Source: Oscillospiraceae bacterium (GTDB lineage Bacteria; Bacillota_A; Clostridia; Oscillospirales; Oscillospiraceae). From it: DNA of 36,542 nucleotides. Made by a program: the position numbers and the translations under genes. The notes under the pieces are model-generated. The model searched no databases. It had not been told where the DNA came from and worked only from the letters and a program-made list of their open reading frames with translations. Positions within the stretch are counted from its first letter, which is position 1, and the number at the start of each line of letters is the position of its first letter. The stretch is taken from NCBI GenBank assembly GCA_021771675.1, contig JAETOP010000024.1:1-36542 (forward strand), given 5' to 3'. This document shows, one piece after another, positions 7,098-16,020 of the stretch.

Positions 7098-8468
7098 ATG
7101 CAAACCCAGTCAGGCCAGCGCCAGATTACCGAAGGGGTTATCTGGAAGCAGCTGCTTATTTTCTTTTTCCCAATTTTGCTTGGAACCTTTTTCCAACAGA
7201 TGTACAACACTGTGGATACCATCATTGTGGGCCGGGTGGTGGGTACAACCGCACTGGCGGCGGTGGGTTCCACCGGGCCATTGGTGAACATGGTCAATGG
7301 CTTCTTCATCGGAATCAGTTCCGGCGCCACCGTCATCCTTGCACAGTATTATGGGGCGGGAAACCGTCAGGGGGTGCGCGATGCCCTCCACACCGGCGTT
7401 GCCCTGTCACTGGTGCTGGGTGCTATGATTACACTGCTGGGCGTGGGATTAGGGCCCTGGGTGCTGGGGCTGATGAAAATGCCGGAAAATTGCCTGGGGG
7501 ATGCTTCTGCCTATATCCGAATCTATTTTGCCGGCGCCATTGGCTCCATGGTGTATAACATGGGAGCGGGTATCCTCCGGGCCATGGGAGATTCCCGGCG
7601 GCCCATGCTGTTTTTGATGGCTACCTGCGCTCTGAATGTGGTGCTTGACATCCTGTTTGTGGCGGTGCTGAAAATGGGCGTGGCTGGAGCAGCACTGGCA
7701 ACCACCATCTCCCAGTTTTTGAGTGCAGTACTGCCCATTGCTGTGCTGATGAAACAGGAGGATCGGCTGGAAGTGCGGAAACTCCGAATTGACCGCAAGC
7801 TCTTGGGCCGCATTCTGCGCATCGGCGTTCCAGCAGGTCTGCAATTTGTGACCTTTGACTTCTCCAATATTTTGATTCAGTCCGGGATCAATTCCTTCGG
7901 AGACGTGACGATGGCGGCCTGGACGGCCCATGGAAAAACCGATGCCATGACCTGGATGATCTCCGGTGCCTTTGGCGTTTCCGTTACCACCTTTGTGGGG
8001 CAGAATTTCGGTGCCCAGAAATACCGCCGCATCCGCCAAAGCGCTTGGACCTGCCTGGGCATGAGTGTGGCCCTGGTGGGTGCGGTGGCGGCGCTGATCC
8101 TCACCTTCCGCACCCAGATTCTGGGCATTTACACCGATGATCCGGAGGTGGTGGCGGTGGGAAGCTTCATCATGCTCTCCATCATGCCCTTTAACATCAT
8201 ATTCATGCCCATTGAGGTGTTTGCCGGGACAATGCGCGGGGTGGGATATTCCATTGTCCCCACGGTAATTACGGGAAGCTGTGTATGCTTATTCCGCATT
8301 GTCTGGCTGGCTACGGTGGTCCGCCGGTGGCACACATTAAGAATGCTGACCCTGTGCTATCCCATCAGCTGGGTGATTGCGGCAGTGGTATTCTTCCTCG
8401 TTTATTTGCGGGGCGGCTGGCTGCGAACCCGCATTGCCCAGTGCGGCATGGAGCCGGAAAAGCGATGA
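7098..8468 (+). CDS. MATE-family multidrug/metabolite efflux transporter
   Basis: This 456-residue membrane protein has two related halves of about six helices each, as in NorM/DinF-type exporters that use Na+ or H+ gradients. Marks include IFFFPILLGTFFQQMYNTVDTIIVGRVVG at the N-terminus, the MGAGILRAMGDSRRPM loop after helix 4, and MTWMISGAFGVSVTTFVGQNFGAQ opening the second half. The start has GAAGGGAG ~11 nt upstream. The stop overlaps the next start (ATGA at 8465-8468), so this gene and the anchored GH3 gene are translationally coupled. The substrate cannot be told. Confidence 0.92.
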   Translation: MQTQSGQRQITEGVIWKQLLIFFFPILLGTFFQQMYNTVDTIIVGRVVGTTALAAVGSTGPLVNMVNGFFIGISSGATVILAQYYGAGNRQGVRDALHTGVALSLVLGAMITLLGVGLGPWVLGLMKMPENCLGDASAYIRIYFAGAIGSMVYNMGAGILRAMGDSRRPMLFLMATCALNVVLDILFVAVLKMGVAGAALATTISQFLSAVLPIAVLMKQEDRLEVRKLRIDRKLLGRILRIGVPAGLQFVTFDFSNILIQSGINSFGDVTMAAWTAHGKTDAMTWMISGAFGVSVTTFVGQNFGAQKYRRIRQSAWTCLGMSVALVGAVAALILTFRTQILGIYTDDPEVVAVGSFIMLSIMPFNIIFMPIEVFAGTMRGVGYSIVPTVITGSCVCLFRIVWLATVVRRWHTLRMLTLCYPISWVIAAVVFFLVYLRGGWLRTRIAQCGMEPEKR

Positions 8469-9664
8469 GGGGCAGACTGCTGACAGCCGTCCTGGTGGCG
8501 GTCTGCGCTCTGGCGGCGCTGATCTATCTGGCGGGGACATCCTCTGCCCCCACCCTGTCAACCATTGAACCCTGGGAGGAAAACATGGTGGAGGAAACCA
8601 TAGAAATTATAATCGAACCCATACCTGTGCCATCCCAGCCCTCCGACCCCTTCCGGGAGCTGGCGGAGTCCATGACCCTGGAAGAGAAGGTTGGACACAT
8701 CATCCTGGCCCGGTGCCCGGAGGACCATGGGGCGGAGGCAGTCAGCCAATACCACCTGGCAGGCTTCGTGCTCTTTGGCCGGGACTTTGACGGCCAGACT
8801 CCGCAGTCCGTTACCCGCCGGATTGCTTCCTACCAGGAGGCGGCGGAGCTGCCCCTGCTCATCACTGTGGACGAGGAGGGCGGCACCGTCACCCGAATCA
8901 GCAGCTACCCGGCCTTCCGAAGCCGGAATTTCCAATCCCCCCGGCAGCTTTACCAGCAGGGAGGTATGGAGCTGGTACTGCAAACCGAGGAGGAAAAGGC
9001 TCAGCTTCTGTCCGGTCTGGGCATCAATGTGAACCTGGCTCCGGTGTGCGATATTTCCACCAGGTCTGATGCTTTTATGTATCAGCGCTCTCTGGGGCAG
9101 TCCCCGGAAATTGTGGGGCAATTTGCGGCCGGAACCGTCAAACGCCTGGCAAGCTGGGGCGTGGGGGCGGTGCTGAAGCATTTCCCCGGCTACGGGAATA
9201 ACCCGGATACCCATGTGGGAATTGCTGTGGATAGCCGGGATTTGGAGGAATTGGAAACGGCAGATTTGCGGCCCTTCTATGATGGCATTCAGGCTGGGTG
9301 CGGCGCTGTTTTGGTGAGCCATACCATTGTGGAGGCTATCGACCCCCAGTATCCCGCCAGTCTCTCCCCGGCACTTCACCGGTATCTGCGCCTGACCATG
9401 GATTTTGACGGGGTGATTATGACCGACGATCTTTCCATGGAGGCCATCACCCGGCAATATGGGGCAGGGGAGGCCGCCGTATTGGCTGTGCTGGCGGGCA
9501 ATGACCTGCTCTGCTCCACGGAATACGAGGCGCAGTACAACGCCGTCCTGGACGCCTGCCGCCAGGGCCGGATACCGGAGGAAACGCTGACCCAGGCAGT
9601 TTGCCATGTCCTTTCCTGGAAGGAAAGCATCGGCCTTACCCTCCCGGGGTGCCCGGTGGGATGA
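8465..9664 (+). CDS. Membrane-anchored GH3 beta-N-acetylhexosaminidase-like protein (NagZ type)
   Basis: This 399-residue protein has one N-terminal membrane segment (~residues 5-25) and a short acidic/proline linker. The single GH3 TIM-barrel domain starts near residue 60 (DPFRELAESMTLEEKVGHII). Typical NagZ marks are TVDEEGGTVTRI, GINVNLAPVCDI, the KHFPGYGNNPDTHVG histidine loop and the nucleophile Asp in VIMTDDLSM (~residue 321). The GH3_C domain is absent, as in two-domain-less NagZ. It probably trims GlcNAc from muropeptides or glycans outside the membrane. The start is set by the ATGA overlap with the MATE gene. The pairing with an exporter may only reflect co-transcription. Confidence 0.9.
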   Translation: MRGRLLTAVLVAVCALAALIYLAGTSSAPTLSTIEPWEENMVEETIEIIIEPIPVPSQPSDPFRELAESMTLEEKVGHIILARCPEDHGAEAVSQYHLAGFVLFGRDFDGQTPQSVTRRIASYQEAAELPLLITVDEEGGTVTRISSYPAFRSRNFQSPRQLYQQGGMELVLQTEEEKAQLLSGLGINVNLAPVCDISTRSDAFMYQRSLGQSPEIVGQFAAGTVKRLASWGVGAVLKHFPGYGNNPDTHVGIAVDSRDLEELETADLRPFYDGIQAGCGAVLVSHTIVEAIDPQYPASLSPALHRYLRLTMDFDGVIMTDDLSMEAITRQYGAGEAAVLAVLAGNDLLCSTEYEAQYNAVLDACRQGRIPEETLTQAVCHVLSWKESIGLTLPGCPVG

Positions 9665-9710
9665 TGTTGTAAAAACAGCGGCATGCTGTATATAAAAGGA
9701 GGAAATCCAG

Positions 9711-12134
9711 ATGAAATGGCTTAGACATTTGTACCAGCCCTGCAAGGGCGCGGGCACAGAGGGGAGAATGGTCTCCGGCAGCGCCGAACACATTGCCCTG
9801 TCCCGCCGGGCCGCCGGAGAAGGTATCGTCCTTCTGAAGAACGAAAACCAGGTTCTGCCCTTGGCCCCGGGCAAAAAGGTGGTTCTTTTGGGCAAAGCCG
9901 GTGAAGAGTATATCAAGGGCGGCGGCGGCAGCGGCGAGGTGTCCGTTGCCTACATCCGCAGCCTGTTTGGCGGTCTGAAGATTAAGGAAGCTCAGGGGAA
10001 GATTCAGCTCTACGACGGCCTGCATGACTTTTACGCCGCCGATTTGAAGGCCCAGTTCGCCCTGGGCAGGGAGCCGGGCATGACCAAGGAACCCGCTCTC
10101 AGCCAGGCTCAGCTGGAAGACGCCGCCGCATTCTGCGATACCGCCATTGTGGCCATTTGCCGCTTCTCCGGCGAGGGCTGGGATCGCTCCTGTGACATCA
10201 AGGGCAGCGAACAGTCCGATGTGCGCAGCTTCTGGGAGGAAGAGGACAACCGCCGCAAGGCCGGTCAGGCCATTTTCCAGCGGGGAGATTTCTATCTGTC
10301 CGATGAAGAAACGGAGTTGGTGAACCAGGCCAAGGCTCATTTTGCCCATGTGATCGTCACACTGAATGTGGGCGGCATGGTGGACACCTGCTGGTTCTGC
10401 GACGATGAGAAGATTGAGGGGGCCCTGATGATCGGCCAGTGCGGCATGGAGGGGGCCCTGGCTGCCGCCGACATTCTGGTGGGCGACGTGAACCCCAGCG
10501 GCCGCCTGACGGATACCTATGCAAAGGATTTGACCGACTATCCCTTCACCCATGCCTTCCACGAGTCCAATTCCTATGTGAAATATTACGAAGATATTTA
10601 CGTGGGCTACCGCTATTTCGAGACATTGGACAATGCAAAGGATCGGGTGAACTATCCCTTTGGATTCGGCCTTTCCTACACGGAGTTCCGCTGGAACGCA
10701 GTCAACTGCGCCGTAGCGGAGGGAGAGGTGATCTGCAATGTCACCGTCCGGAACACCGGCAAGCGGCCCGGCAAGCAGGTCATCCAGCTCTACTTCTCCG
10801 CTCCCCAGGGCAAGCTGGGCAAGCCCGTCCTGGAGCTGGGCGCCTATGCCAAGACGGGGCTTCTGGCTCCCGGTGAGCAGACCCTGCTGACCCTGACCAT
10901 GCCTGTGGAGAACATGGCCTCCTACGACGATCTGGGGAAGGTTCAAAAGTCCGCCTGGGTGCTGGAGCAGGGAGATTACCACATTTTCATCGGTACCAAT
11001 GTCCGCCAGGTGGAGGAGGTGCTGTCCTACGGCCTGGAAGAGAACGTGGTGGTGGAGCAGCTTCATGAGCATCTCAAGCCCAAAAAGCTTGAAAAGCGGA
11101 TGCGCTCCGACGGTTCCTTCGAGGAGCTGGAGCAGGGGGATTATGAGGAAATCACCCGTCCCTTCACCGAGGCGGAATATGAGACGCTGGAAGGTGTGAT
11201 GCCCGAGGTCCGTTATGAGGGCAGAAGCAAGCTCTGGGGCGGGGAGCAGAAGAGCCAGCTGGCCGATGTGGCCGAGGGGAAGATGACTCTGGACGCTTTC
11301 CTGGACACCCTGACATTGGAAGAGCAGGTGTGGCTCCTGGGCGGCCAGCCCAATACCGGCGTCGCCAATACCTTTGGCATTGGCAACAACCGGGACCACG
11401 GCATCCCCAACATCATGACTGCCGACGGCCCTGCGGGTGTCCGCATCCGTCCGGAGCTGGAGGTGTACACCACCGCCTGGCCCTGTGCCACCATGCTGGC
11501 CAGCACCTGGAACCGTCCCCTGGTGGAGGAAGTGGGCGTGGCCGGCGCCATGGAGCTGAAGGAGAACAACCTGGGCTCCTGGCTCACCCCCGCCATGAAC
11601 ATCCACCGCAGCCCCCTGTGCGGCCGGAACTTTGAGTATTACTCCGAAGACCCCCTGCTGGCGGGCACCATGGCCTCTTCCATGATTCAGGGCATCCAGT
11701 CCCAGCAGGTGGCCGCCACCCCCAAGCATTTTGCCTTCAACAACAAGGAGACCAACCGGAAGAGCTGCGACTCCCGGGTTTCCGAGCGAGCCGCCCGGGA
11801 AATCTACCTCAAGGGCTTTGAAATCGCCGTGAAGGAGGCAAAGCCCTGGATGATCATGTCCAGCTACAACCTGGTCAACGGCCAGCAGACCTCCGAGTGC
11901 AAGGAGCTGCTCACCGACATTCTCCGGGGAGAATGGGGCTTCGACGGCATCGTCACCACCGACTGGTGGACCCGGGGCGAGCACTGGCGGGAGGTCAATG
12001 CGGGCAATGACCTGAAAATGGCCTGCGGCTATCCTGAAACCGTTCTGGAAGCGGTTTCCGACGGACGGGTCAGCAGGCAGCAGGTTCGTGACTGCGCCAA
12101 GCGGATTCTGGAACTGATTTTGAAGATGGAATAA
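9711..12134 (+). CDS. GH3 beta-glucosidase with permuted domain order
   Basis: In this 807-residue protein the GH3 domains are in reverse order. The alpha/beta sandwich (GH3_C) comes first (~20-320; SRRAAGEGIVLLKNE, NPSGRLTDTYAKDL, YPFGFGLSYTEF). A fibronectin III-like domain follows (~340-415; VTVRNTGKRPGKQVIQLYF), and the TIM barrel comes last (~530-800; TADGPAGVRI, KHFAFNNKETNR, nucleophile Asp in GIVTTDWW). Such an order is known for rumen beta-glucosidases (Ruminococcus albus, Butyrivibrio). No signal peptide is seen, so it is likely cytoplasmic and splits oligosaccharide imports. It starts 46 nt after the NagZ-like gene with an AAGGAGG site, probably in the same operon. Confidence 0.93.
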   Translation: MKWLRHLYQPCKGAGTEGRMVSGSAEHIALSRRAAGEGIVLLKNENQVLPLAPGKKVVLLGKAGEEYIKGGGGSGEVSVAYIRSLFGGLKIKEAQGKIQLYDGLHDFYAADLKAQFALGREPGMTKEPALSQAQLEDAAAFCDTAIVAICRFSGEGWDRSCDIKGSEQSDVRSFWEEEDNRRKAGQAIFQRGDFYLSDEETELVNQAKAHFAHVIVTLNVGGMVDTCWFCDDEKIEGALMIGQCGMEGALAAADILVGDVNPSGRLTDTYAKDLTDYPFTHAFHESNSYVKYYEDIYVGYRYFETLDNAKDRVNYPFGFGLSYTEFRWNAVNCAVAEGEVICNVTVRNTGKRPGKQVIQLYFSAPQGKLGKPVLELGAYAKTGLLAPGEQTLLTLTMPVENMASYDDLGKVQKSAWVLEQGDYHIFIGTNVRQVEEVLSYGLEENVVVEQLHEHLKPKKLEKRMRSDGSFEELEQGDYEEITRPFTEAEYETLEGVMPEVRYEGRSKLWGGEQKSQLADVAEGKMTLDAFLDTLTLEEQVWLLGGQPNTGVANTFGIGNNRDHGIPNIMTADGPAGVRIRPELEVYTTAWPCATMLASTWNRPLVEEVGVAGAMELKENNLGSWLTPAMNIHRSPLCGRNFEYYSEDPLLAGTMASSMIQGIQSQQVAATPKHFAFNNKETNRKSCDSRVSERAAREIYLKGFEIAVKEAKPWMIMSSYNLVNGQQTSECKELLTDILRGEWGFDGIVTTDWWTRGEHWREVNAGNDLKMACGYPETVLEAVSDGRVSRQQVRDCAKRILELILKME

Positions 12135-12141
12135 TCCCACA

Positions 12142-12186
12142 AAAATGCGCTGTCCCGGATGTTACCGGGACGGCGCTGCATTTATT
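12142..12186 (+). terminator. Terminator of the MATE-GH3-GH3 operon
   Basis: AAATGCGC.GTCCCGG pairs with CCGGGAC..GCGCTGCATTT across the loop ATGTTA, directly after the GH3 stop. It is followed by a short T-rich run. Confidence 0.65.
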
Positions 12187-12237
12187 GTGAAGGCGGGGCG
12201 AAAAATGGTCGCCTCCACCGAAATTTTAGATTGGATA

Positions 12238-13548
12238 CTATTTCTTCCTTGGAATTTGGCTGTCTTCAGGGAATCCGCCTTCTTTGTCGCCGCCGGGGGA
12301 TTGCCCTCTTGTGCTGTCCATCTGACCTCTGCCGAAGCTGCCGCCGTTTTCGGAGCCGTCGTTGGTGGTGACCTGAGCGCCGTTATTGGTGATGCCGCTG
12401 TCAGAGTCCAGGGCGGTGTTGCCGTTTCCGTTGCAGGTCAGGTTCAACCTGCCGCCGTTCAGGAGGATGCGCCCGTTGGAATCCAGACAGTCCCCATCGG
12501 AGACGATGGTGATGTCCCCGGCCTCCACGGTGATGATGGCGCCGTTGTCCATCCCGGGGATCCGAAAATCGGCATCCTCTCCGGCGGCGTTGATGCCGTC
12601 GTCGGTGGAAGTAATGCTGAGGCGGTCACAGCTGATGGTCACATTCTTCCCTTCGATGCCCTCATAGCAATAGGGAATTTCAAAGCTGCCGCCGGATACG
12701 GTCACGTCCATGTCGGAATGGATGCCGTCGTCAGCGGACTGAATGCCCCAGCTGCCCCCAAAGATGGTGATGGAGCCTTCGGCGTGAACCGCATCATCAG
12801 CGCAGTCCAGAACAAAACTGCCAGAGAGTACGTTGATGGGACCATCGGATTTCAGCCCCTTGGCTTTGATGGACGCTTGCTCTGTCTGACCGGAGGGCTC
12901 CCTGCCCATTCTGGCAGCATCGGAGGCTTTCATCTGTGCGGCCATACTTCCGCCACCGGAGGTGATGGCAAAGGTGCCGTCGGCGATGTTCAGACCGTCC
13001 TTGCCGGTAATGCCGTGGCCTGAGACCTGAATGTCATAATTCCCTCCGGTGATGGCCAGGGTGTCCTTACACACAATGCCATGTCCCTGCTGGGAGATGA
13101 TCGTGAGCCTGCCCGGGCCGTTGAGCGTCAGGTCGGTTTTCGCATAAATCACGCCGTCCACCCCGTCTTCGGTGACGTTTTCGGCGGAGAGGATGTTTTC
13201 ACTGCCCTGGGCCAGAGTGATGAACACTTTATCGGCGGATTTCACGTGAATGGCCGCACCGGTTCCCTGATGGATGGTGACACCGCTGAGCACCAGCTGC
13301 ACTTTGTCCTTATCCCCGGCCTCCACTATAATTTGGCCATTTTGGATTCCTCCGGAGAGGACGAATACGCCTGCATGGTCGACTGTCACAGACTGGCCGG
13401 ACAGCTGGATGATTTCCGCTCCGGCCAAATCCGCCTCCTGGGCCAGGTCACGGTTCGTAAAGAGGCGGTCCTTCTCCGCCTTGGCAGCACCGGCAAAGCC
13501 GGTGAGGGCCAGGGACAGGGAGAGCAGCAGCGCAAGAAGCCTTCTCAT
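12238..13548 (-). CDS. Secreted carbohydrate-binding-domain protein (Cthe_2159/DUF4353 type beta-helix)
   Basis: This 436-residue protein has a clear signal peptide (MRRLLALLLSLSLALTGFAG, cut near AKA) and then repeating parallel beta-helix turns of ~20 residues (VTVSGGSFEI, LAITGGNYDI, INVLSGSFVL, ITIFGGSWGI). These are interleaved with Asp-rich DDGI/DDAVH turns that probably bind calcium. This pattern fits the Cthe_2159 family, described as cellulose/acidic-sugar binding with a pectate-lyase-like fold. The C-terminal ~50 residues are low-complexity (Gly, Asn, Ser, Asp) and end KK, without a sorting motif. It is transcribed away from the response regulator gene and may be under its control (inference). 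Confidence 0.85.
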   Translation of the reverse strand: MRRLLALLLSLSLALTGFAGAAKAEKDRLFTNRDLAQEADLAGAEIIQLSGQSVTVDHAGVFVLSGGIQNGQIIVEAGDKDKVQLVLSGVTIHQGTGAAIHVKSADKVFITLAQGSENILSAENVTEDGVDGVIYAKTDLTLNGPGRLTIISQQGHGIVCKDTLAITGGNYDIQVSGHGITGKDGLNIADGTFAITSGGGSMAAQMKASDAARMGREPSGQTEQASIKAKGLKSDGPINVLSGSFVLDCADDAVHAEGSITIFGGSWGIQSADDGIHSDMDVTVSGGSFEIPYCYEGIEGKNVTISCDRLSITSTDDGINAAGEDADFRIPGMDNGAIITVEAGDITIVSDGDCLDSNGRILLNGGRLNLTCNGNGNTALDSDSGITNNGAQVTTNDGSENGGSFGRGQMDSTRGQSPGGDKEGGFPEDSQIPRKK

Positions 13549-13644
13549 CGAACATCCCTTCCTTTCTCCTAAAGTGGGGCCAGTATAAGTCTGTCACCCT
13601 AAATGAACCTAAAAAGAGCTGTGAAGGTTTTTTGAATTCCCTCA

Positions 13645-13673
13645 CTGACATTTTGACAGAAATATGTTATAAT
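13645..13673 (+). promoter_or_regulatory. Promoter of the two-component operon
   Basis: CTGACA, a 17-bp spacer and TATAAT, preceded by TG (extended -10). A nearby TTGACA at 13653 is only 9 bp from the same -10 and cannot pair with it. The TATAAT lies 95 bp before the regulator start codon. Confidence 0.65.
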
Positions 13674-13767
13674 ACATATTAATATTTGTAAAGCGGCAAT
13701 CTGCCGATTTATGGTTCATTTTAGTCCTGTGGCATACAATGAGCTTATTGTGAAAGGGGAGATACCA

Positions 13768-14442
13768 ATGAGAATTTTGCTTGCGGAGGACGAGCGGTCT
13801 CTGTCCCGGGCGGTGGTGGCGCTGCTGGAACGAAGCAATTACGCGGTGGATGCGGTGTACGATGGGGTGGAGGTCCTGGAATATCTGGATTCCGGGAATT
13901 ATGACGCGCTGATTTTGGACATCATGATGCCCCGGCTGGACGGACTGAGTGTGCTGAAACAGCTGCGCCAACGGGGAAATCCCATTCCGGTGCTGATCCT
14001 CACCGCCAAGTCGGAAATTGACGACAAGGTGGAGGGCCTGGACAGCGGGGCCAACGACTATCTGACCAAGCCCTTCTCCACCCGGGAGCTTCTTGCCCGG
14101 CTCCGGGCCATCACCCGGACCCAGACCAGCCAGGTCAGCAGCGTTCTCCGCTTTGGAAACGTGGCATTGGATCAGACCAACTTCGAGCTCAGCTCTCCCA
14201 GCGGCAGCTACCGGCTGGCCAATAAGGAATACCAGATGATGGAGCTCCTGCTGATGAATCCCGGCCAGACCATCTCCACCGAGCGGTTTTTGGAAAAGAT
14301 CTGGGGCTACGACACCGAGACGGAGCTGAACGTGGTGTGGGTGTACATCTCCTATCTGCGGAAAAAGCTGGCCGCCCTGAATGCCAACGTGCGGATTCAG
14401 GCTGCCCGGAATGTGGGTTACCGGGTGGAGGTGGGGGAATGA
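13768..14442 (+). CDS. OmpR/PhoB-family response regulator
   Basis: This 224-residue protein has a receiver domain at residues 1-115 with the acidic pair E7-D8, phospho-acceptor D51 (ALILDIMMPRLDG), the switch TAKSE and K in YLTKPF. A winged-helix DNA-binding domain spans ~125-222 (YRLANKEYQMMELLL, VWVYISYLRKKL). The start at 13768 has AAAGGGGAGA upstream; an in-frame ATG at 13711 lies within the untranslated leader and is rejected. The gene ends in an ATGA overlap with the histidine kinase. The target genes are unknown; the divergent beta-helix protein gene is the nearest candidate. Confidence 0.93.
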   Translation: MRILLAEDERSLSRAVVALLERSNYAVDAVYDGVEVLEYLDSGNYDALILDIMMPRLDGLSVLKQLRQRGNPIPVLILTAKSEIDDKVEGLDSGANDYLTKPFSTRELLARLRAITRTQTSQVSSVLRFGNVALDQTNFELSSPSGSYRLANKEYQMMELLLMNPGQTISTERFLEKIWGYDTETELNVVWVYISYLRKKLAALNANVRIQAARNVGYRVEVGE

Positions 14443-15701
14443 TTCAGTCCCTGCGAAAAAAATTCATCGGGGCTACCATGCTGTCGCTGTTTCTGGTGAT
14501 GATGCTTTTGTTGGGGGCGGTGAGCCTGGTGACGCACCACAAATTAGTGACAGATTCGGACGGGCTTCTGCATTTGCTTTCGGAGAATCAGGGGAGCTTC
14601 CCTGCGCAGATGTTCCCCCAACCGAACCTGAAAAACATGGAGCAGGGAAGACCACCCTTTGGCAATCAGGGAATGTCCCCGGAGACCCCTTATGAAACCC
14701 GGTTTTTCTGGGTGATGGTGGACGAAAAAGATGGCACTGTTTTTACGGATACCGCCAGTATTGCCGCCATCGACGAGGACATGGCGGAGCAGTTTGCGGA
14801 CAAGGTTCTGTCCTCCGGAAAACAGCGGGGCTTTTTGGGAAATTATCGGTATCTTGTCTCCCGGCAGTGGAACCTGACCAGAATTATTTTCCTGGACTGC
14901 GGCAGAATCCTTTCTGCCTTCAAGGCTGTTTATTTGGCTTTTTTCTGCGCGACGACGGTGGTGCTTGCGGGGGTGTTTGTGCTGCTGCTGTTCCTATCCG
15001 GAAGAATCGTGAAGCCGGTGGCGGAGAGCTTTGAAAAGCAGCGCCAGTTCATCACTGATGCCGGTCATGAGATTAAAACCCCCCTTACCATCATCAGCGC
15101 CGATACGGATTTGCTGGAGCTGGAAGTGGGGGAGAATGAATGGCTTTTGGATATTCGCCGCCAGACCCAGCGTCTGACGGATTTGACCAAGGATTTGATC
15201 TATCTGTCCCGGATGGACGAGGCCCGGCCCGGGGTGCAGTTCGTGGAGTTCCCTATGTCCGATGTGGTGGAGGAAACGGCCCAGTCCTTCCAGTCCCTGG
15301 CAGCTTCTCAGGGAAGAAAGCTGGAGCTGTCCATCCAGAAGCTGCTGTCCCTGGTGGGCAGTGAAAAGGACATCTGTCAGCTTACCTCCATTTTGTTGGA
15401 CAACGCACTGAAATACTCGGTGCCCAGCACAGACATTTTCCTCTCGCTGGAGCAGGATGCCAAATCCATCCGCCTCACCGTTCGTAATTCCATCCAGCAG
15501 CCTGTGAGCCGGGAGACTTTAGGGCGGCTGTTTGACCGGTTTTACCGGGTGGACAGCTCCCGAAATTCCTCCACTGGGGGCTATGGCCTGGGTCTTGCCA
15601 TCGCCAGCGGCATCGTCACCGCTCACCGGGGGAAAATCCGGGCGGAGAGCCCGGAGGAACATACCCTTGCCATCACCGCCTCCTTCCCGGTGGTAAAATA
15701 A
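14439..15701 (+). CDS. Sensor histidine kinase
   Basis: This 420-residue kinase has two membrane helices (~10-33 and ~166-188) flanking an extracytoplasmic sensor of ~130 residues. A HisKA domain has the H box FITDAGHEIKTPLTI (His210), and a HATPase_c domain has N (LDNALKYSV), F (FDRFYRVDSS) and G (GGYGLGLAIA) boxes. The G1 position is not a classic DxGxG, which is common in this kinase group. The start is set by the ATGA overlap with the response regulator, giving translational coupling. The sensor sequence is not of a family I recognise, so the signal is unknown. Confidence 0.92.
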   Translation: MIQSLRKKFIGATMLSLFLVMMLLLGAVSLVTHHKLVTDSDGLLHLLSENQGSFPAQMFPQPNLKNMEQGRPPFGNQGMSPETPYETRFFWVMVDEKDGTVFTDTASIAAIDEDMAEQFADKVLSSGKQRGFLGNYRYLVSRQWNLTRIIFLDCGRILSAFKAVYLAFFCATTVVLAGVFVLLLFLSGRIVKPVAESFEKQRQFITDAGHEIKTPLTIISADTDLLELEVGENEWLLDIRRQTQRLTDLTKDLIYLSRMDEARPGVQFVEFPMSDVVEETAQSFQSLAASQGRKLELSIQKLLSLVGSEKDICQLTSILLDNALKYSVPSTDIFLSLEQDAKSIRLTVRNSIQQPVSRETLGRLFDRFYRVDSSRNSSTGGYGLGLAIASGIVTAHRGKIRAESPEEHTLAITASFPVVK

Positions 15702-15732
15702 AGGGGAATCCCTTCCAAACCAGGAAATAATA

Positions 15733-15761
15733 TTGACTTTCTGCTGTTTATCTGGTAAAAT
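15733..15761 (+). promoter_or_regulatory. Promoter of the SCIFF operon
   Basis: TTGACT, a 17-bp spacer and TAAAAT, ending 39 nt before the SCIFF start codon. Confidence 0.75.
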
Positions 15762-15800
15762 GAGCCCATTGAGATATTCCTATTGAACGGAGGTGTCATT

Positions 15801-15950
15801 ATGAACCACATCCAGACCCTGGAAACCAAGAATCTGTGCCAGAGCGCGAAGAACGGTGGCTGCGGCGAGTGCCAGACTTCCTGCCAGTCCGCCTGCAAGA
15901 CCAGCTGCGGCATTGCCAACCAGAAGTGCGAGAACAAGCAGAGCAAGTAA
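15801..15950 (+). CDS. scfA: SCIFF-type ranthipeptide precursor
   Basis: This 49-residue peptide follows a strong CGGAGG site. It has the SCIFF pattern (six cysteines in forty-five residues): a leader starting MNHIQTLETKNL, then cysteines at 21, 24, 28, 32, 36 and 43 spaced C-x2-C-x3-C-x3-C-x3-C-x6-C, with ECQTSCQSACKTSC. The neighbouring maturase is known in other Clostridia to join a cysteine thiol to a side chain of the same peptide (Cys-Thr thioether in characterised members). Two oddities here: an additional cysteine at position 13, and glycine at position 37, where I recall the characterised peptides having the acceptor threonine. The family is near-universal in Clostridia; its role is still unclear, with signalling proposed. 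Confidence 0.93.
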   Translation: MNHIQTLETKNLCQSAKNGGCGECQTSCQSACKTSCGIANQKCENKQSK

Positions 15951-15980
15951 TTTGCCGCTCATTCCACAACAAGACCAAGA

Positions 15981-16008
15981 GTGCCGCCGTTTTCCGGCGG
16001 CACTTTTT
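15981..16008 (+). terminator. Attenuator-like terminator between SCIFF and its maturase
   Basis: An 8-bp perfect GC-rich stem, GTGCCGCC with GGCGGCAC, has the loop GTTTTCC and is followed by TTTTT. It lies 30 nt after the SCIFF stop and 13 nt before the maturase start. Partial readthrough would give much more peptide mRNA than enzyme mRNA. Confidence 0.8.
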
Positions 16009-16020
16009 ATAGGAGATTAT

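Noticed and set aside
9636..12140. 834-codon open frame on the minus strand
   Set aside because: It is exactly antisense to the GH3 gene, has no ribosome site and a biased Gly/His/Leu composition; a GC-rich third-position shadow.
13653..13673. TTGACA followed by TATAAT before the response regulator
   Set aside because: Only 9 bp lie between them; the CTGACA at 13645 has the proper 17-bp spacing.
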